A stretch of 64,000 nucleotides of DNA from Dysosmobacter sp. (GCA_026169195.1 JAPFEH010000046.1:1-64000), one strand, 5' to 3'. Shown: positions 15,278 to 24,063, counted from the first letter of the stretch. The notes: generated from the letters alone by a model not told the origin. Translations and numbers: made by a program.

Positions 15278-15348
15278 CGAATATCGTTATTTCTGTTTCC
15301 AAGATATCATCGATATTCGATATTGTCAAGAAGAAAGATTGAATATCG
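15278..15348 (-). promoter_or_regulatory. padR operon promoter with repeated ATCGATATTCGAT operator
   Basis: On the minus strand TTGACA (15324-15329) and TATCTT (15301-15306) are 17 bases apart. The spacer contains the near-palindrome ATCGATATTCGAT, and further ATATCG/CGATAT half-sites occur at about 15279-15286 and 15341-15348. The spacing of sites across the promoter suggests PadR autorepression. Confidence 0.7.
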
Positions 15349-15450
15349 CTAAAGAAAAACAAACTTCGTGAAGGAAGTCCGTAACAGGCTTGCCTTTTTC
15401 CGGCAGGTATGATATCTTAAAGTTCAATTTGTACAAAGGAGATAGAGATC

Positions 15451-15705
15451 ATGACATATCGGTTTCGTCCCAAAGGCGTCTGCTCTCAGGAAATGCGGGT
15501 GGAAGTGGATGAGCAGGAAGTGATTCAGGACCTTCAAGTGCTGGGGGGCTGCAGCGGCAACCTGCAGGGGATTGCCTCTCTGGTAAAAGGGATGCCGGCG
15601 CGGGAAGCCATTGAGCGGCTCAAGGGAATCCGCTGCGGCTTTAAAGATACGTCCTGTCCGGATCAGTTTGCCCGGAATCTGGAGGCTGCGCTGAACCGGC
15701 AGTGA
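15451..15705 (+). CDS. TSCPD domain protein (TIGR03905-like)
   Basis: 84 residues: TYRFRPKGVCSQEMRVEVDEQEVIQDLQVLGGCSGNLQGIASLVKGMPAREAIERLKGIRCGFKDTSCPDQFARNLEAAL. The TSCPDQ motif defines the TSCPD domain, also found at the C-terminus of adenosylcobalamin-dependent ribonucleotide reductases; stand-alone copies are annotated as TIGR03905 and lack a known function. Four cysteines (VC, GGC, RC, SC) could hold a metal or cluster. CAAAGGAGATAGAGATC supports the ATG. A possible promoter is TTGCCT (15390) with TATCTT (15413), 17 bases apart. Single gene, with a terminator after it. Confidence 0.85.
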   Translation: MTYRFRPKGVCSQEMRVEVDEQEVIQDLQVLGGCSGNLQGIASLVKGMPAREAIERLKGIRCGFKDTSCPDQFARNLEAALNRQ

Positions 15706-15726
15706 GACTTATTTTTACAAGAAACA

Positions 15727-15760
15727 AGAAGGACAGCGCTCGATGAGCGCTGTCCTTTCT
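15727..15760 (+). terminator. Bidirectional terminator between the TSCPD gene and folD
   Basis: AAGGACAGCGCT-cgatg-AGCGCTGTCCTT with T-rich sequence on the plus side and A-rich sequence on the other, serving convergent genes. Confidence 0.8.
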
Positions 15761-15817
15761 TTCAGGTTTGGAAAATATGTGCCTGAGTGACCGGTGCAGA
15801 TGAAGGCCGGCACAGTC

Positions 15818-16657
15818 TCATGCCTGATGCATCTGTGCTGCCGTCAGGATGTTTTGCATCAGCATTGCGCGGGTCATAGGCCCTACGCCGCCCGGAACCG
15901 GTGTGATATAAGCGGCTTTGGGCGCTACTGAGGCAAAGTCCACATCGCCGCAGAGCTTTCCGGATGCATTCCGGTTCATGGCCACGTCAATAACCACGGC
16001 TCCCTCTTTGACCATGTCTGCGGTTACAAAGTCCGTTTTTCCGATGGCAGAAACCAGAATATCCGCTTCCCGCGTGATGGCAGAGAGCTGTTCTGTTCGG
16101 GAGTGGCAGGCGGTCACGGTTCCGTCAGCCTGAGTGAGCAGCATCGCCATGGGTTTTCCCACAATATTGCTGCGGCCAAGCACGACGCAGCGCTTGCCCC
16201 GAACGGAGATCTGATATTCTTTCAGCATTTCCATAACACCGGCAGGGGTGCATGGCAGGAACACCGGTGCTCCAATGACCAAACGTCCTACGTTGAAAGG
16301 ATGAAAACAATCGACATCCTTGTCGGGACGGATGGCGTTGATGACGGCGTCTTCGCTCAGGTGTTCCGGCAGAGGCAGCTGACAGAGGATCCCGTCGACC
16401 AAAGGGTCATTGTTCAGGGTTTGGATCAGGGCCATCAGCTCTTCCTGCGTTGTTTCCGCCGGAAGCTTATGAGGAAAGCTGCGGATGCCGCACTCGGCAC
16501 AGTCTTTTTCTTTCCCCGCCACATAAACCTTGGAGGCCGGATTTTCCCCGACAAGGATCACGGCAAGGCCGGGCTGGCGCTGCAATGTTGAGGCGCCGCT
16601 CCGGACACGGTCTTTTACTTTGGCTGCAAGAGCCTTTCCGTCAATCTGGATTGCCAT
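15818..16657 (-). CDS. folD: Methylenetetrahydrofolate dehydrogenase/cyclohydrolase FolD
   Basis: 279 residues, full length. FolD oxidises 5,10-methylene-THF with NADP+ and hydrolyses the product to 10-formyl-THF. Visible motifs: substrate-site VYVAGKEKDCAECGI (catalytic Lys in the KxxxC part), DGILCQLPLP signature, DVDCFHP, NAD(P)-binding VVLGRSNIVGKPMAMLL and the C-terminal PVPGGVGPMTRAMLM. It is the last gene of yfmF-yfmH-lgt-folD; its ATG lies 17 bases inside the end of lgt with its own AGGAGG, so the two are coupled. Confidence 0.96.
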   Translation of the reverse strand: MAIQIDGKALAAKVKDRVRSGASTLQRQPGLAVILVGENPASKVYVAGKEKDCAECGIRSFPHKLPAETTQEELMALIQTLNNDPLVDGILCQLPLPEHLSEDAVINAIRPDKDVDCFHPFNVGRLVIGAPVFLPCTPAGVMEMLKEYQISVRGKRCVVLGRSNIVGKPMAMLLTQADGTVTACHSRTEQLSAITREADILVSAIGKTDFVTADMVKEGAVVIDVAMNRNASGKLCGDVDFASVAPKAAYITPVPGGVGPMTRAMLMQNILTAAQMHQA

Positions 16658-17654
16658 GCTGTGCCTCCTCTGCTTCCGGGAGCGGTCCCTCTTCTGCTGT
16701 CAGCAGTGATTCATCCAAGGTTGGATCGGATTGAAAGGCGGCCTCTTCCTCGGCGGCCAGCGCGGCGGCCTTGGCTGCCGCGACCCGGTTTACCAAAAGG
16801 TCTGCTGCGGTGTGCTTTTTGACTTTGATTTGATAGAAAAGCCCAAGAGCACCGCCCACGATCATGACCAGACTCAAAGCCTGAGAGACCCGGATGGGTT
16901 CGCCGAACAATGTCCAATCAAAGAGATACAGGCTGTCTGTCCGCAGTCCTTCGATCCAGAAGCGGCCCAGACCATACCACAGGAAATAAAAACATGTGTT
17001 TTCTCCGTCGAAACGGCGGCCCTTTGCCACCACGAACAGCAGCAAAAGCAGTCCCGCCAGATTCCACAGGCTTTCATAGAGGAAGGTGGGGTGGACCTCA
17101 ATAAACTGTGTGCTGCTGACCCACAGCCGCATCCGCCAAGGCAGATCCGTCAGACCGCCGAAGGCTTCCCGATTGATGAAGTTTGCCCACCGGCCGATGC
17201 ACTGCCCCAACAGCAGACCCATAACGGCCAGATCGGTCAGAGCTGCCAATGGAAGCTTTTTGATTCGGGTAAATACCAGTGCAACCAGCGCGCCGGCAAT
17301 GACGGCCCCGTAAATTGCCAGTCCACCGTCCCATACGGCGATCATCTGCCCCCAGTTCAGGCTTCCGTCGGCGTTCCGGTAGAGATCCAGATAGAAAATG
17401 ACGTAATAGAGCCGTGCGCCCACAATGCAGCAGGGGACTGCCCATAAAACAAAGTCCAGAACATTGTCCTCTGTCAAGCCGTAGCGCTTGGCCTGCTTCA
17501 TGCACAGGAACAAGCCTGCCAGCATGGCAGCCGCTAAAATGATTCCGTACCAGTAGATCCCGTGTCCCACATGGATGGCAACGGGGTCCGGATTGAATTC
17601 CCAGCTTCCGAACAGACCGGGAAAGCTGATGGGCATATCTTTCAAAGCAGTCAA
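16641..17654 (-). CDS. lgt: Prolipoprotein diacylglyceryl transferase Lgt
   Basis: 337 residues with seven membrane helices. Transfers diacylglycerol from phosphatidylglycerol to the lipobox Cys of pre-lipoproteins, the first step of lipoprotein maturation (a client would be the GerMN lipoprotein at 35.8 kb). The Lgt signature is present as GRWANFINREAFGG, along with YGIILAAAMLAG and the C-terminal GRFWIEGLRTDSLYL. AAAGGAAG seven bases upstream points to a TTG start at 17654. A C-terminal tail of about 65 residues rich in Ala and Glu extends beyond the usual length and is probably cytoplasmic. Overlaps folD by 17 bases. Confidence 0.95.
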   Translation of the reverse strand: MTALKDMPISFPGLFGSWEFNPDPVAIHVGHGIYWYGIILAAAMLAGLFLCMKQAKRYGLTEDNVLDFVLWAVPCCIVGARLYYVIFYLDLYRNADGSLNWGQMIAVWDGGLAIYGAVIAGALVALVFTRIKKLPLAALTDLAVMGLLLGQCIGRWANFINREAFGGLTDLPWRMRLWVSSTQFIEVHPTFLYESLWNLAGLLLLLFVVAKGRRFDGENTCFYFLWYGLGRFWIEGLRTDSLYLFDWTLFGEPIRVSQALSLVMIVGGALGLFYQIKVKKHTAADLLVNRVAAAKAAALAAEEEAAFQSDPTLDESLLTAEEGPLPEAEEAQHGNPD

Positions 17655-17677
17655 AACAGGTCTTCCTTTCTGTGCGC

Positions 17678-18949
17678 TTACATAGCCGGCGGCGTGATCT
17701 CACTGAGGACCATACGCTCTGCCAGAATGTTTTCCCGCAGGAATGCGGTCACATCGTCTTTGGTAATGGAATCAAACACCTCCGGGAAACGGAAGGGATC
17801 ATAGCCGTGGAAATACCCTTCCGTCAAGGAGACGGCGATATTTTCAAAGGAGTTCAAGCCCCGCAGATTGGCGCCGAAGGAGGCCCGTGTGACCTGCTGG
17901 AAAAATGCCTCGCTGACGCCTTCCCGCGCCAACCGGTCTGCTTCCTTTTGAATCTCGGCAGCGACGGCTCGGGCGTCCTTGCTGTCGCCGCCGGCATAGA
18001 GATAGGCAACCCCGGGCATCATTTCAAAGCTGCCGCCGAAGCTGGTGTTGATGAGCCCCCGATCATAGAGCCGCAGGTACAGGGGGCTGGACTCACCCAA
18101 CAGCACATCGCAGGCAATGTCGCCGATCAAGGACAGACGCATATAGTCCTCTCCGTCTCTGGCGGGGCGGCATTTGAAGCCTGCCAGAAACTGCGGGCAG
18201 GAGACTTCCATGGTGCAGCCGGTTTCTGCCTGCGCAATCGTTTCCGGCTCTGTTCCGTAATCCCGGGGGATCACGGGGCCGCCTTCTGCGGGAAGGATCC
18301 GTCGGGCAATCTCCACGATACGCTCCGGAGAAACATCACCCACAACGGCGAGCATCATGTTGGAGGGCGTATAAAACGCCTTGTGGCAGTCGTACAGAGT
18401 CTCGGCTGTGATATGGGAGATGCTCTCGACTGTACCGGCGATGCTGGTGCGGGCGGGAGAGGAATGATACATGGCCCGCAGCATTCTGGTGTAGATCTCC
18501 CTGTACGCATTATCATAAAAAAAAAAAATCTCCTGACCGATGATGCCCTGCTCCTTCTCTACGCTTTCCTTGGTAAAATAGGGAATGGAGACAAAGGACA
18601 GCAGGATTTCCAGATTTTCCTCAAAGTGTTCTGCGGAGTCGAAATAATATCCGGTCATGGCGTTGGAGGTGAAGGCGTTGGGTTCTGCGCCGTTTTTCGC
18701 CAGCTCCTGCAGAGCGTTGCCCTCGGCCGTATCGAACATTTTGTGCTCCAGATAGTGGGCGATTCCGGCCGGCGTATCCAGCCACCGGCCGTTGAGCTGG
18801 AAGCGGGTATCCATACCGCCGTAGCGGGTTGCAAAGAAAGCGTATTTTTTGGTATAACCGGGCTTGGGGATGATCCGGATTTCCAACCCGTTGGGGAGCC
18901 GGTGGGAATAAACGGACTCTCCGATGCGTTTATAAAACGTCTGCTTCAT
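17678..18949 (-). CDS. yfmH: M16 peptidase YfmH (EF-P modification-associated)
   Basis: 423 residues. M16 zinc peptidase with inverted motif HYLEH (His65, Glu68, His69). In B. subtilis the homologues YmfF/YmfH are associated with 5-aminopentanol modification of elongation factor P; that role is by homology. It overlaps the upstream partner as ATGA. A run of twelve T in the coding strand encodes EIFFFYDN near residue 140, where homologues have QEIRMYDDNP; both sides align in the same frame so the gene is intact, but the run is a slippage risk. A ribosome binding site AAAGGAGG lies inside the upstream gene. lgt follows after 23 bases. Confidence 0.9.
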   Translation of the reverse strand: MKQTFYKRIGESVYSHRLPNGLEIRIIPKPGYTKKYAFFATRYGGMDTRFQLNGRWLDTPAGIAHYLEHKMFDTAEGNALQELAKNGAEPNAFTSNAMTGYYFDSAEHFEENLEILLSFVSIPYFTKESVEKEQGIIGQEIFFFYDNAYREIYTRMLRAMYHSSPARTSIAGTVESISHITAETLYDCHKAFYTPSNMMLAVVGDVSPERIVEIARRILPAEGGPVIPRDYGTEPETIAQAETGCTMEVSCPQFLAGFKCRPARDGEDYMRLSLIGDIACDVLLGESSPLYLRLYDRGLINTSFGGSFEMMPGVAYLYAGGDSKDARAVAAEIQKEADRLAREGVSEAFFQQVTRASFGANLRGLNSFENIAVSLTEGYFHGYDPFRFPEVFDSITKDDVTAFLRENILAERMVLSEITPPAM

Positions 18950-20214
18950 TCCGCGGCCTCCTTTCCATGCAGGAAGTATACCGTATCCAGACGAACGGTT
19001 TCCATGGCGCGGAAGATCCGCTCCGGCGTGACCTCCTGTACTTGACGGGCCAGAGTCTGCGGGGTCTCGCTTTGCCCCGTGGCTGCCTGACCGAGATAAA
19101 AGTTTTCCAGCTTGCCCTGAGAATCTCCCATGGAGGCATAAGCGTTCAGCAGGGTGCTTTTCGCGCTTTCCAGCTCCCAGTCCTCCAGATCCCCGCGCTG
19201 TACAGCATTCAGCTGTGCCAGAATTTCATCATAGGCCTGCTGGAATTTGTCAAATTCAATGCCGGAAGACACAGTGATGAGCTTTTTCTGACGGTGGTAG
19301 AGAGACGAGGCATAATAGCACAAGGACAGCTTTTCCCGCACATTCATAAAGAGCTTGGAGTTGCTGCTGCCGCCAAACAGGGTATTTCCCAGCAGCATGG
19401 CAATATAGTCATCACTGCCGCAGGAAAATCCCATTCCCAGTTTTCCCTGCGTGACATCCATGGCTTCTTCGATCCGCAGCACGTCCTGTCGGGGCAGGTG
19501 CTCCTGCGGGAAGGAAAGTTCCTGAACGTTTTCCCGGGGCAGCGCGGAAAAGGCGTATAACAGCGCGCCTTCTACGCGCTGCTGACTGGCGCTTCCGCTA
19601 TAAAATAATTCCAAACGGGATCCGGCAATCAATTCCTGATAAAAGGTATAAAGCTTGTTGGCTTGCAGACGGGCGGCTTCGCTTTCCTCGCCGAGTCTGG
19701 GGACGCTGTACGGTTCTCCGGCGCACATCTCCCGCAGAAGGCGGCTGTCGGCATAATCCCGTTTATCATTGATGAGGCTGCGGATGGCATCGACCAAATT
19801 GGTTTTTTCGCTTTCGAAATAAGCATTGATAAATCGGCCGCGCTCCGTGACGGGGCCGCATACCAATTCTCCCAGCAGATCCGCAATGGGTTCCAGCAGT
19901 TTTTCTCCGCCGGGGGCAAAGCTGTCATCAATGAAGCTGGCGACAAACCCCACGCACTGGTTTTCCCCTTTTTTTCGAATCGTGTAATCCACGCGGGCTC
20001 CGTACAGATGATCCAGCCGCATCGACAACGCGCCCATATCCGGATAGGTCACAGTGCCCCGCCGCAAAACGGCCGGCAGCAGGGCGCACGCCGCCGCGGT
20101 CTCCTTGCGCAGAGGCCTTACAAACTGGGCGGAGAGCAGGCTGGTTTTGAATTTTCTTGCCGGCAGATACGTCAGATAGATCCCTTCCGCCAGCTTTTTC
20201 CGGGTCGCTTCCAA
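18946..20214 (-). CDS. yfmF: M16-like protein YfmF (inactive partner)
   Basis: 422 residues from a TTG start at 20214, chosen because AAAGGAG lies seven bases upstream; the ORF-track start ten codons earlier lies between the -10 element and this site. The fold is that of M16 peptidases, but the zinc motif is gone: where HxxEH is expected the sequence reads ALLPAVLRRGT. In heterodimeric M16 systems one subunit carries zinc and the other the substrate-binding R/Y motif, and YfmF probably plays the second part for YfmH. First gene of the yfmF-yfmH-lgt-folD operon, with a good promoter upstream. Confidence 0.88.
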   Translation of the reverse strand: MEATRKKLAEGIYLTYLPARKFKTSLLSAQFVRPLRKETAAACALLPAVLRRGTVTYPDMGALSMRLDHLYGARVDYTIRKKGENQCVGFVASFIDDSFAPGGEKLLEPIADLLGELVCGPVTERGRFINAYFESEKTNLVDAIRSLINDKRDYADSRLLREMCAGEPYSVPRLGEESEAARLQANKLYTFYQELIAGSRLELFYSGSASQQRVEGALLYAFSALPRENVQELSFPQEHLPRQDVLRIEEAMDVTQGKLGMGFSCGSDDYIAMLLGNTLFGGSSNSKLFMNVREKLSLCYYASSLYHRQKKLITVSSGIEFDKFQQAYDEILAQLNAVQRGDLEDWELESAKSTLLNAYASMGDSQGKLENFYLGQAATGQSETPQTLARQVQEVTPERIFRAMETVRLDTVYFLHGKEAAE

Positions 20215-20249
20215 GGTCTCACTCCTTTGTATAGAACAATTCAATAATT

Positions 20250-20278
20250 ATTATAGTATACTTCACGCTGCATTTCAA
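20250..20278 (-). promoter_or_regulatory. Promoter of yfmF-yfmH-lgt-folD
   Basis: Minus strand TTGAAA (20273-20278), 17 bases, TATAAT (20250-20255). Confidence 0.8.
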
Positions 20279-20323
20279 ATTCTATTTTGTAAACAACTGC
20301 AAGATGGGAAGAAGAACGGTCAT

Positions 20324-20355
20324 AAAAAACCTCCCGACCAGTAATGGTCGGGAGG
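20324..20355 (-). terminator. Terminator of nrdD
   Basis: CCTCCCGACCA-ttac-TGGTCGGGAGG stem followed on the minus strand by TTTTTT. Confidence 0.9.
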
Positions 20356-20421
20356 ATGGAAGGGGAATGAATGGAACAACTCCTGCAAGGGGAAAGCTGA
20401 GGACAGACCCTGCTCCGTGTT

Positions 20422-22620
20422 TTACAGGTGCAGAACCCGGTCCCGGATCTCCTGCGTGCGGCCCTGATTCCAGAACTGCGTGCCGATATAACCGCAGGTG
20501 CGGCGGGCTACATTCATTTTGTTCTGGTCGGTATTGCCGCACTTGGGGCACTTCCACACCAGCTTGTCCTGTTCTTCCACGATCTGGATCTCGCCGTCCC
20601 AGCCGCAGACCTGACAGTAGTCGCTTTTGGTGTTCAGCTCCGCATAGATGATGTTGTCATAAATAAACTTCATCACCTGCAGCACGGCGGGAATGTTATT
20701 TTGCATATCGGGGACTTCCACATAGCTGATGGCACCGCCGGGGGAGAGGTGCTGGAACTGGGCTTCAAATTTCAGCTTGGTAAAAGCGTCGATCTCTTCC
20801 GCCACATGGACATGATAGCTGTTGGTGATATATCCCTTATCCGTGATGCCTTCAATGATGCCGAAGCGCCGCTGCAGGCACTTGGCAAATTTGTAAGTAG
20901 TGGATTCCAGAGGGGTGCCGTACAAAGAGTAGTCAATGTTTTCAGCGGTTTTCCACTCTTTGCACTTGTCGTTCATCTTCTGCATGACATCCAGAGCGAA
21001 GGGGGTTGCCTCAGGGTCGGTATGGCTCTTTCCGGTCATGTACTTGACGCACTCATAGAGACCGGCATACCCCAGAGAAATGGTGGAATAACCGTTATAC
21101 AGCAGAGCGTCGATGGGTTCTCCCTTTTTCAAGCGGGCCAGAGCGCCGTACTGCCACAAAATCGGGGCTGCGTCGGAAAGGGTGCCCTTAAGCCGCTCGT
21201 GACGGCAGCGAAGCGCCCGATGGCACAGTTCCAGCCGCTCCTCAAAAATAGACCAGAATTTTTCTCGATTTCCGCCGGAACTGAGGGCCACATCCGGCAG
21301 ATTGATGGTAACAACGCCTTGATTGAAGCGGCCGTAATACTTATGCTTGCCCGGCTCGTAGTTGCCGGCGTTGGCGATGTTGCCGATCCCTGCGTCGGTA
21401 AAGCGGTCCGGAGTCAGGAAGGAGCGGCAGCCCATGCAGGTATACACGTCGCCTTTGAGCTCCAGCATCTTCTTTTCGGAGATATAGTCAGGCACCATCC
21501 GCCGGGCGGTGCACTTGGCGGCCAGCTCGGTCAGATACCAGTAAGGAGCGTTTTCATGAATGTTGTCCTCTTCCAGCACATAGATGAGCTTGGGGAAAGC
21601 GGGGGTGATCCAAACGCCGTCTTCATTTTTTACGCCCTGATAGCGCTGCTCCAGCGTCTCTTCGATAATCAGAGCCAGATCTTTTTTCTCCTGCTCGTTC
21701 TTGGCCTCTCCCAGATACATGAACACCGTGACAAAGGGCGCCTGCCCGTTGGTGGTCAGCAGGGTGAGGACCTGATACTGAATGGTCTGAACACCGCGGC
21801 GGACCTCATCCCGCAGACGGGTCTCCACCAGTTCGGAGAGTTTCTCCTCGCCGGGATGGATGCCAATGGCAGCCATTTCCTGCTCCACGATCCGCCGCAG
21901 CTTTTTCCGGCTCACATCCACAAAGGGGGCCAAATGGGCCAGAGAGATGGACTGGCCGCCATACTGGTTGGAGGCCACCTGCGCAATGATCTGCGTGGCA
22001 ATATTGCAGGCGGTGGAGAAGCTGTGGGGGCGCTCGATCAGTGTGCCGGTGATGACGGTGCCGTTTTGCAGCATATCCTCCAGATTCACCAGATCGCAGT
22101 TGTGCATATGCTGGGCATAGTAGTCGGAGTCATGGAAATGGATGATGCCTTCCCGGTGTGCCTCTACAATATCTGTGGGCAGGAGCAGCCGCTCAGAGAG
22201 ATCACGGGAAACTTCGCCGGCCATATAATCCCGCTGCGTGGAGTTGACGATGGGATTTTTATTGGAGTTTTCCTGCTTGGCTTCCTCGTTGCAGCACTCG
22301 ATCAGGCTGAGGATCTTATCATCGGTGGTATTGCTCTTGCGGACCAGAGAACGTGTATAACGATAGGTCACATAATTTTTGGCGACTTCATAAGCGCCGT
22401 GCGCCATGATCTGATATTCCACCAGATCCTGAATTTCCTCTACAGACGGTGCGCGGTTCATTTTCAGGCAGCTGAGTTCCACGAATTCTGCGATCCGCCG
22501 CACCTGCAAAGGGGTCATGCGGGCCTTTTCCTCCACGCTGTTATTGGCCTTGCTGATGGCCGCAACGATCTTTTCAATATCAAAAGAATCTTCCGTTCCA
22601 TTTCGTTTGATGACATTCAT
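20422..22620 (-). CDS. nrdD: Anaerobic ribonucleoside-triphosphate reductase
   Basis: 733 residues. Class III ribonucleotide reductase, a glycyl radical enzyme that makes dNTPs without oxygen. Residues 1-90 form an ATP-cone (MNVIKRNGTEDSFDIEKIVAAI). The catalytic part follows, and the C-terminus has the zinc site CQVCGWDG and CPKCGNTD, then the glycyl radical loop RTCGYIG (Gly711). ATG at 22620 with GGAGGG eight bases upstream; an ATG four bases earlier is out of frame. No nrdG activase gene is adjacent or elsewhere in the window, unlike the common nrdDG pair. Two NrdR boxes flank the -10 region, so the ATP-cone repressor NrdR, encoded elsewhere, should control it. Confidence 0.96.
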   Translation of the reverse strand: MNVIKRNGTEDSFDIEKIVAAISKANNSVEEKARMTPLQVRRIAEFVELSCLKMNRAPSVEEIQDLVEYQIMAHGAYEVAKNYVTYRYTRSLVRKSNTTDDKILSLIECCNEEAKQENSNKNPIVNSTQRDYMAGEVSRDLSERLLLPTDIVEAHREGIIHFHDSDYYAQHMHNCDLVNLEDMLQNGTVITGTLIERPHSFSTACNIATQIIAQVASNQYGGQSISLAHLAPFVDVSRKKLRRIVEQEMAAIGIHPGEEKLSELVETRLRDEVRRGVQTIQYQVLTLLTTNGQAPFVTVFMYLGEAKNEQEKKDLALIIEETLEQRYQGVKNEDGVWITPAFPKLIYVLEEDNIHENAPYWYLTELAAKCTARRMVPDYISEKKMLELKGDVYTCMGCRSFLTPDRFTDAGIGNIANAGNYEPGKHKYYGRFNQGVVTINLPDVALSSGGNREKFWSIFEERLELCHRALRCRHERLKGTLSDAAPILWQYGALARLKKGEPIDALLYNGYSTISLGYAGLYECVKYMTGKSHTDPEATPFALDVMQKMNDKCKEWKTAENIDYSLYGTPLESTTYKFAKCLQRRFGIIEGITDKGYITNSYHVHVAEEIDAFTKLKFEAQFQHLSPGGAISYVEVPDMQNNIPAVLQVMKFIYDNIIYAELNTKSDYCQVCGWDGEIQIVEEQDKLVWKCPKCGNTDQNKMNVARRTCGYIGTQFWNQGRTQEIRDRVLHL

Positions 22621-22656
22621 GCATGATCCCTCCGTATGTATTCTGTGCGGCCAACC

Positions 22657-22704
22657 GCACAATATCTATTAAGCAAAGTTATTATACTACACAATATATG
22701 GAAC
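22657..22704 (-). promoter_or_regulatory. Tandem NrdR boxes and -10 element of nrdD
   Basis: Two sites resemble the NrdR box ACACWATATATWGTGT: CGCACAATATCTATT starting at 22656 and ACACAATATATGGAAC starting at 22689. They are in the same orientation and 32 bases apart, three helical turns, as known NrdR sites are. The minus-strand -10 TATAAT (22681-22686) lies between them. Confidence 0.75.
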
Positions 22705-22766
22705 TGCGAGTGGCAAAAATCACTAAATAAAGATCTTTTTTTGTATCTTCTGTCAGAGCCGTCGGA

Positions 22767-22808
22767 AAAGGATACCGGCACAGGGGGTGTCCTGTGCCGG
22801 TATCCTTT
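22767..22808 (-). terminator. Terminator of the ACAD fusion-fprA operon
   Basis: AAAGGATACCGGCACAGG pairs over 18 bases with CCTGTGCCGGTATCCTTT around a six-base loop; only a short T stretch follows on the minus strand. Confidence 0.75.
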
Positions 22809-22823
22809 CATAATAGAGAAGGC

Positions 22824-24029
22824 TCAGCTGTTGACAGAAGCGGCGATGGAGTCAGCCATGGCGTCCATATCAGGCAGATTCGGTTCCTGAAAGGAGGAGG
22901 AGAGCGTCAGCCCCTCTTCCAGAATGTTCATGCATTTCATGCTGTCCAGACATTCCCGCATGAGACTGCCGGAACGGGGCGCCCAAGAGCCGTTTTCCAC
23001 CAGAATGCAGGTCCGTTTCTGCAGATTCAGCGCTTTCATGTCTGCAAGGAAGTTGTGCATGGGCGGGAAGATACCGAGATTATAGGTGACGGAGGCCAGC
23101 ACCAGATGGCTGTATTTGAAGAGATCCGAGATCAGATAACTGACATGGGTGGTGGACACATCATACAGACGGGTGTTGGTGACGCCGCGCTCTGCCAGCT
23201 TGGAAGCCAGCAGCTCCGCCGCCTGTTCGGTATTGCCGTACATGGAAGCGTAGACGATCATAACGCCCCGCTCCTCCGGTTCATACGTGCTCCAGTGCAT
23301 ATATTTATCCATGATATATCCCAGATCCTTGCGCCACACGGGACCATGCAGGGGGCAGATATACCGGATATCCAAAGCAGAGGCCTTCTTCAAAAGAGCC
23401 TGCACCTGCGGACCGTATTTTCCGACGATATTGGTATAATAGCGGCGGGCATCATCGATCCAGTCCCGGTCAAAATCAAATTCATCGGCAAACAGCTTTC
23501 CGTCCAGAGAGCGGAAGGAACCAAACGCATCCGCAGAGAAGAGAACGCCGTCTGTAACATCAAAGGAGACCATGGCTTCCGGCCAGTGAACCATGGGAGC
23601 CATCACGAAGGTGACGGTGTGCTTTCCGAAGCAGCGGCTGTCGCCTTCGCGGACTTCCTCCACCTGTTCGCTTTCCAGTACAAAGCCGAACTGATGCAGC
23701 AGGATCACGGCTTTGGGGGTGGTGATGATCTTGACTTTGGGCCAGCGCAGGAGGATCTCCTCCAATGCGGCCGTATGATCCGGCTCCACATGGTTGATGA
23801 CCAGATAATCCAAAGACCGGCCGTTCAGGACGACTTTGATGTTTTCGATGAACTGGCGTCCGACACTCCAGTCGGCAGTGTCAAACAGCACTGTTTTTTT
23901 GTCCAGCAGCAGGTAGGAGTTATAACTGACGCCGTGATACAGGGGATGGATGTTTTCAAACAGGGACAGACGATGGTCGTTGGCGCCTACCCAATATAGG
24001 TCATCCGTGACCTTCCGGACTTGATACAT
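22824..24029 (-). CDS. fprA: Flavodiiron protein (FprA-type)
   Basis: 401 residues. The N-terminal lactamase-like domain carries the diiron ligands in HVEPDHTAALEE (H-x-E-x-D-H), with further ligands MVHWPEA and CPLHGPVWR. The C-terminal flavodoxin domain begins VMIVYASMYGNTEQAAELLA and binds FMN. Flavodiiron proteins reduce O2 to water and/or NO to N2O to protect anaerobes, and their usual electron donor is rubredoxin. The gene lies 34 bases after an acyl-CoA dehydrogenase/ETF/rubredoxin fusion, which could supply that donor. AGAAGGAGG precedes the ATG. Which substrate it prefers cannot be read from sequence. Confidence 0.93.
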   Translation of the reverse strand: MYQVRKVTDDLYWVGANDHRLSLFENIHPLYHGVSYNSYLLLDKKTVLFDTADWSVGRQFIENIKVVLNGRSLDYLVINHVEPDHTAALEEILLRWPKVKIITTPKAVILLHQFGFVLESEQVEEVREGDSRCFGKHTVTFVMAPMVHWPEAMVSFDVTDGVLFSADAFGSFRSLDGKLFADEFDFDRDWIDDARRYYTNIVGKYGPQVQALLKKASALDIRYICPLHGPVWRKDLGYIMDKYMHWSTYEPEERGVMIVYASMYGNTEQAAELLASKLAERGVTNTRLYDVSTTHVSYLISDLFKYSHLVLASVTYNLGIFPPMHNFLADMKALNLQKRTCILVENGSWAPRSGSLMRECLDSMKCMNILEEGLTLSSSFQEPNLPDMDAMADSIAASVNS

Positions 24030-24063
24030 ATAAAAACCTCCTTCTATTCAGTCGGAAGCCTTT

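Noticed and set aside
18520-18540. Frameshift in yfmH at the poly-A run
   Set aside because: Residues on both sides align with M16 homologues in the same frame, so the gene reads as intact; kept only as a slippage finding.
20428-22626. 732-aa ORF on the plus strand opposite nrdD
   Set aside because: Shadow of nrdD, same reason; no ribosome binding site and no recognisable domain.
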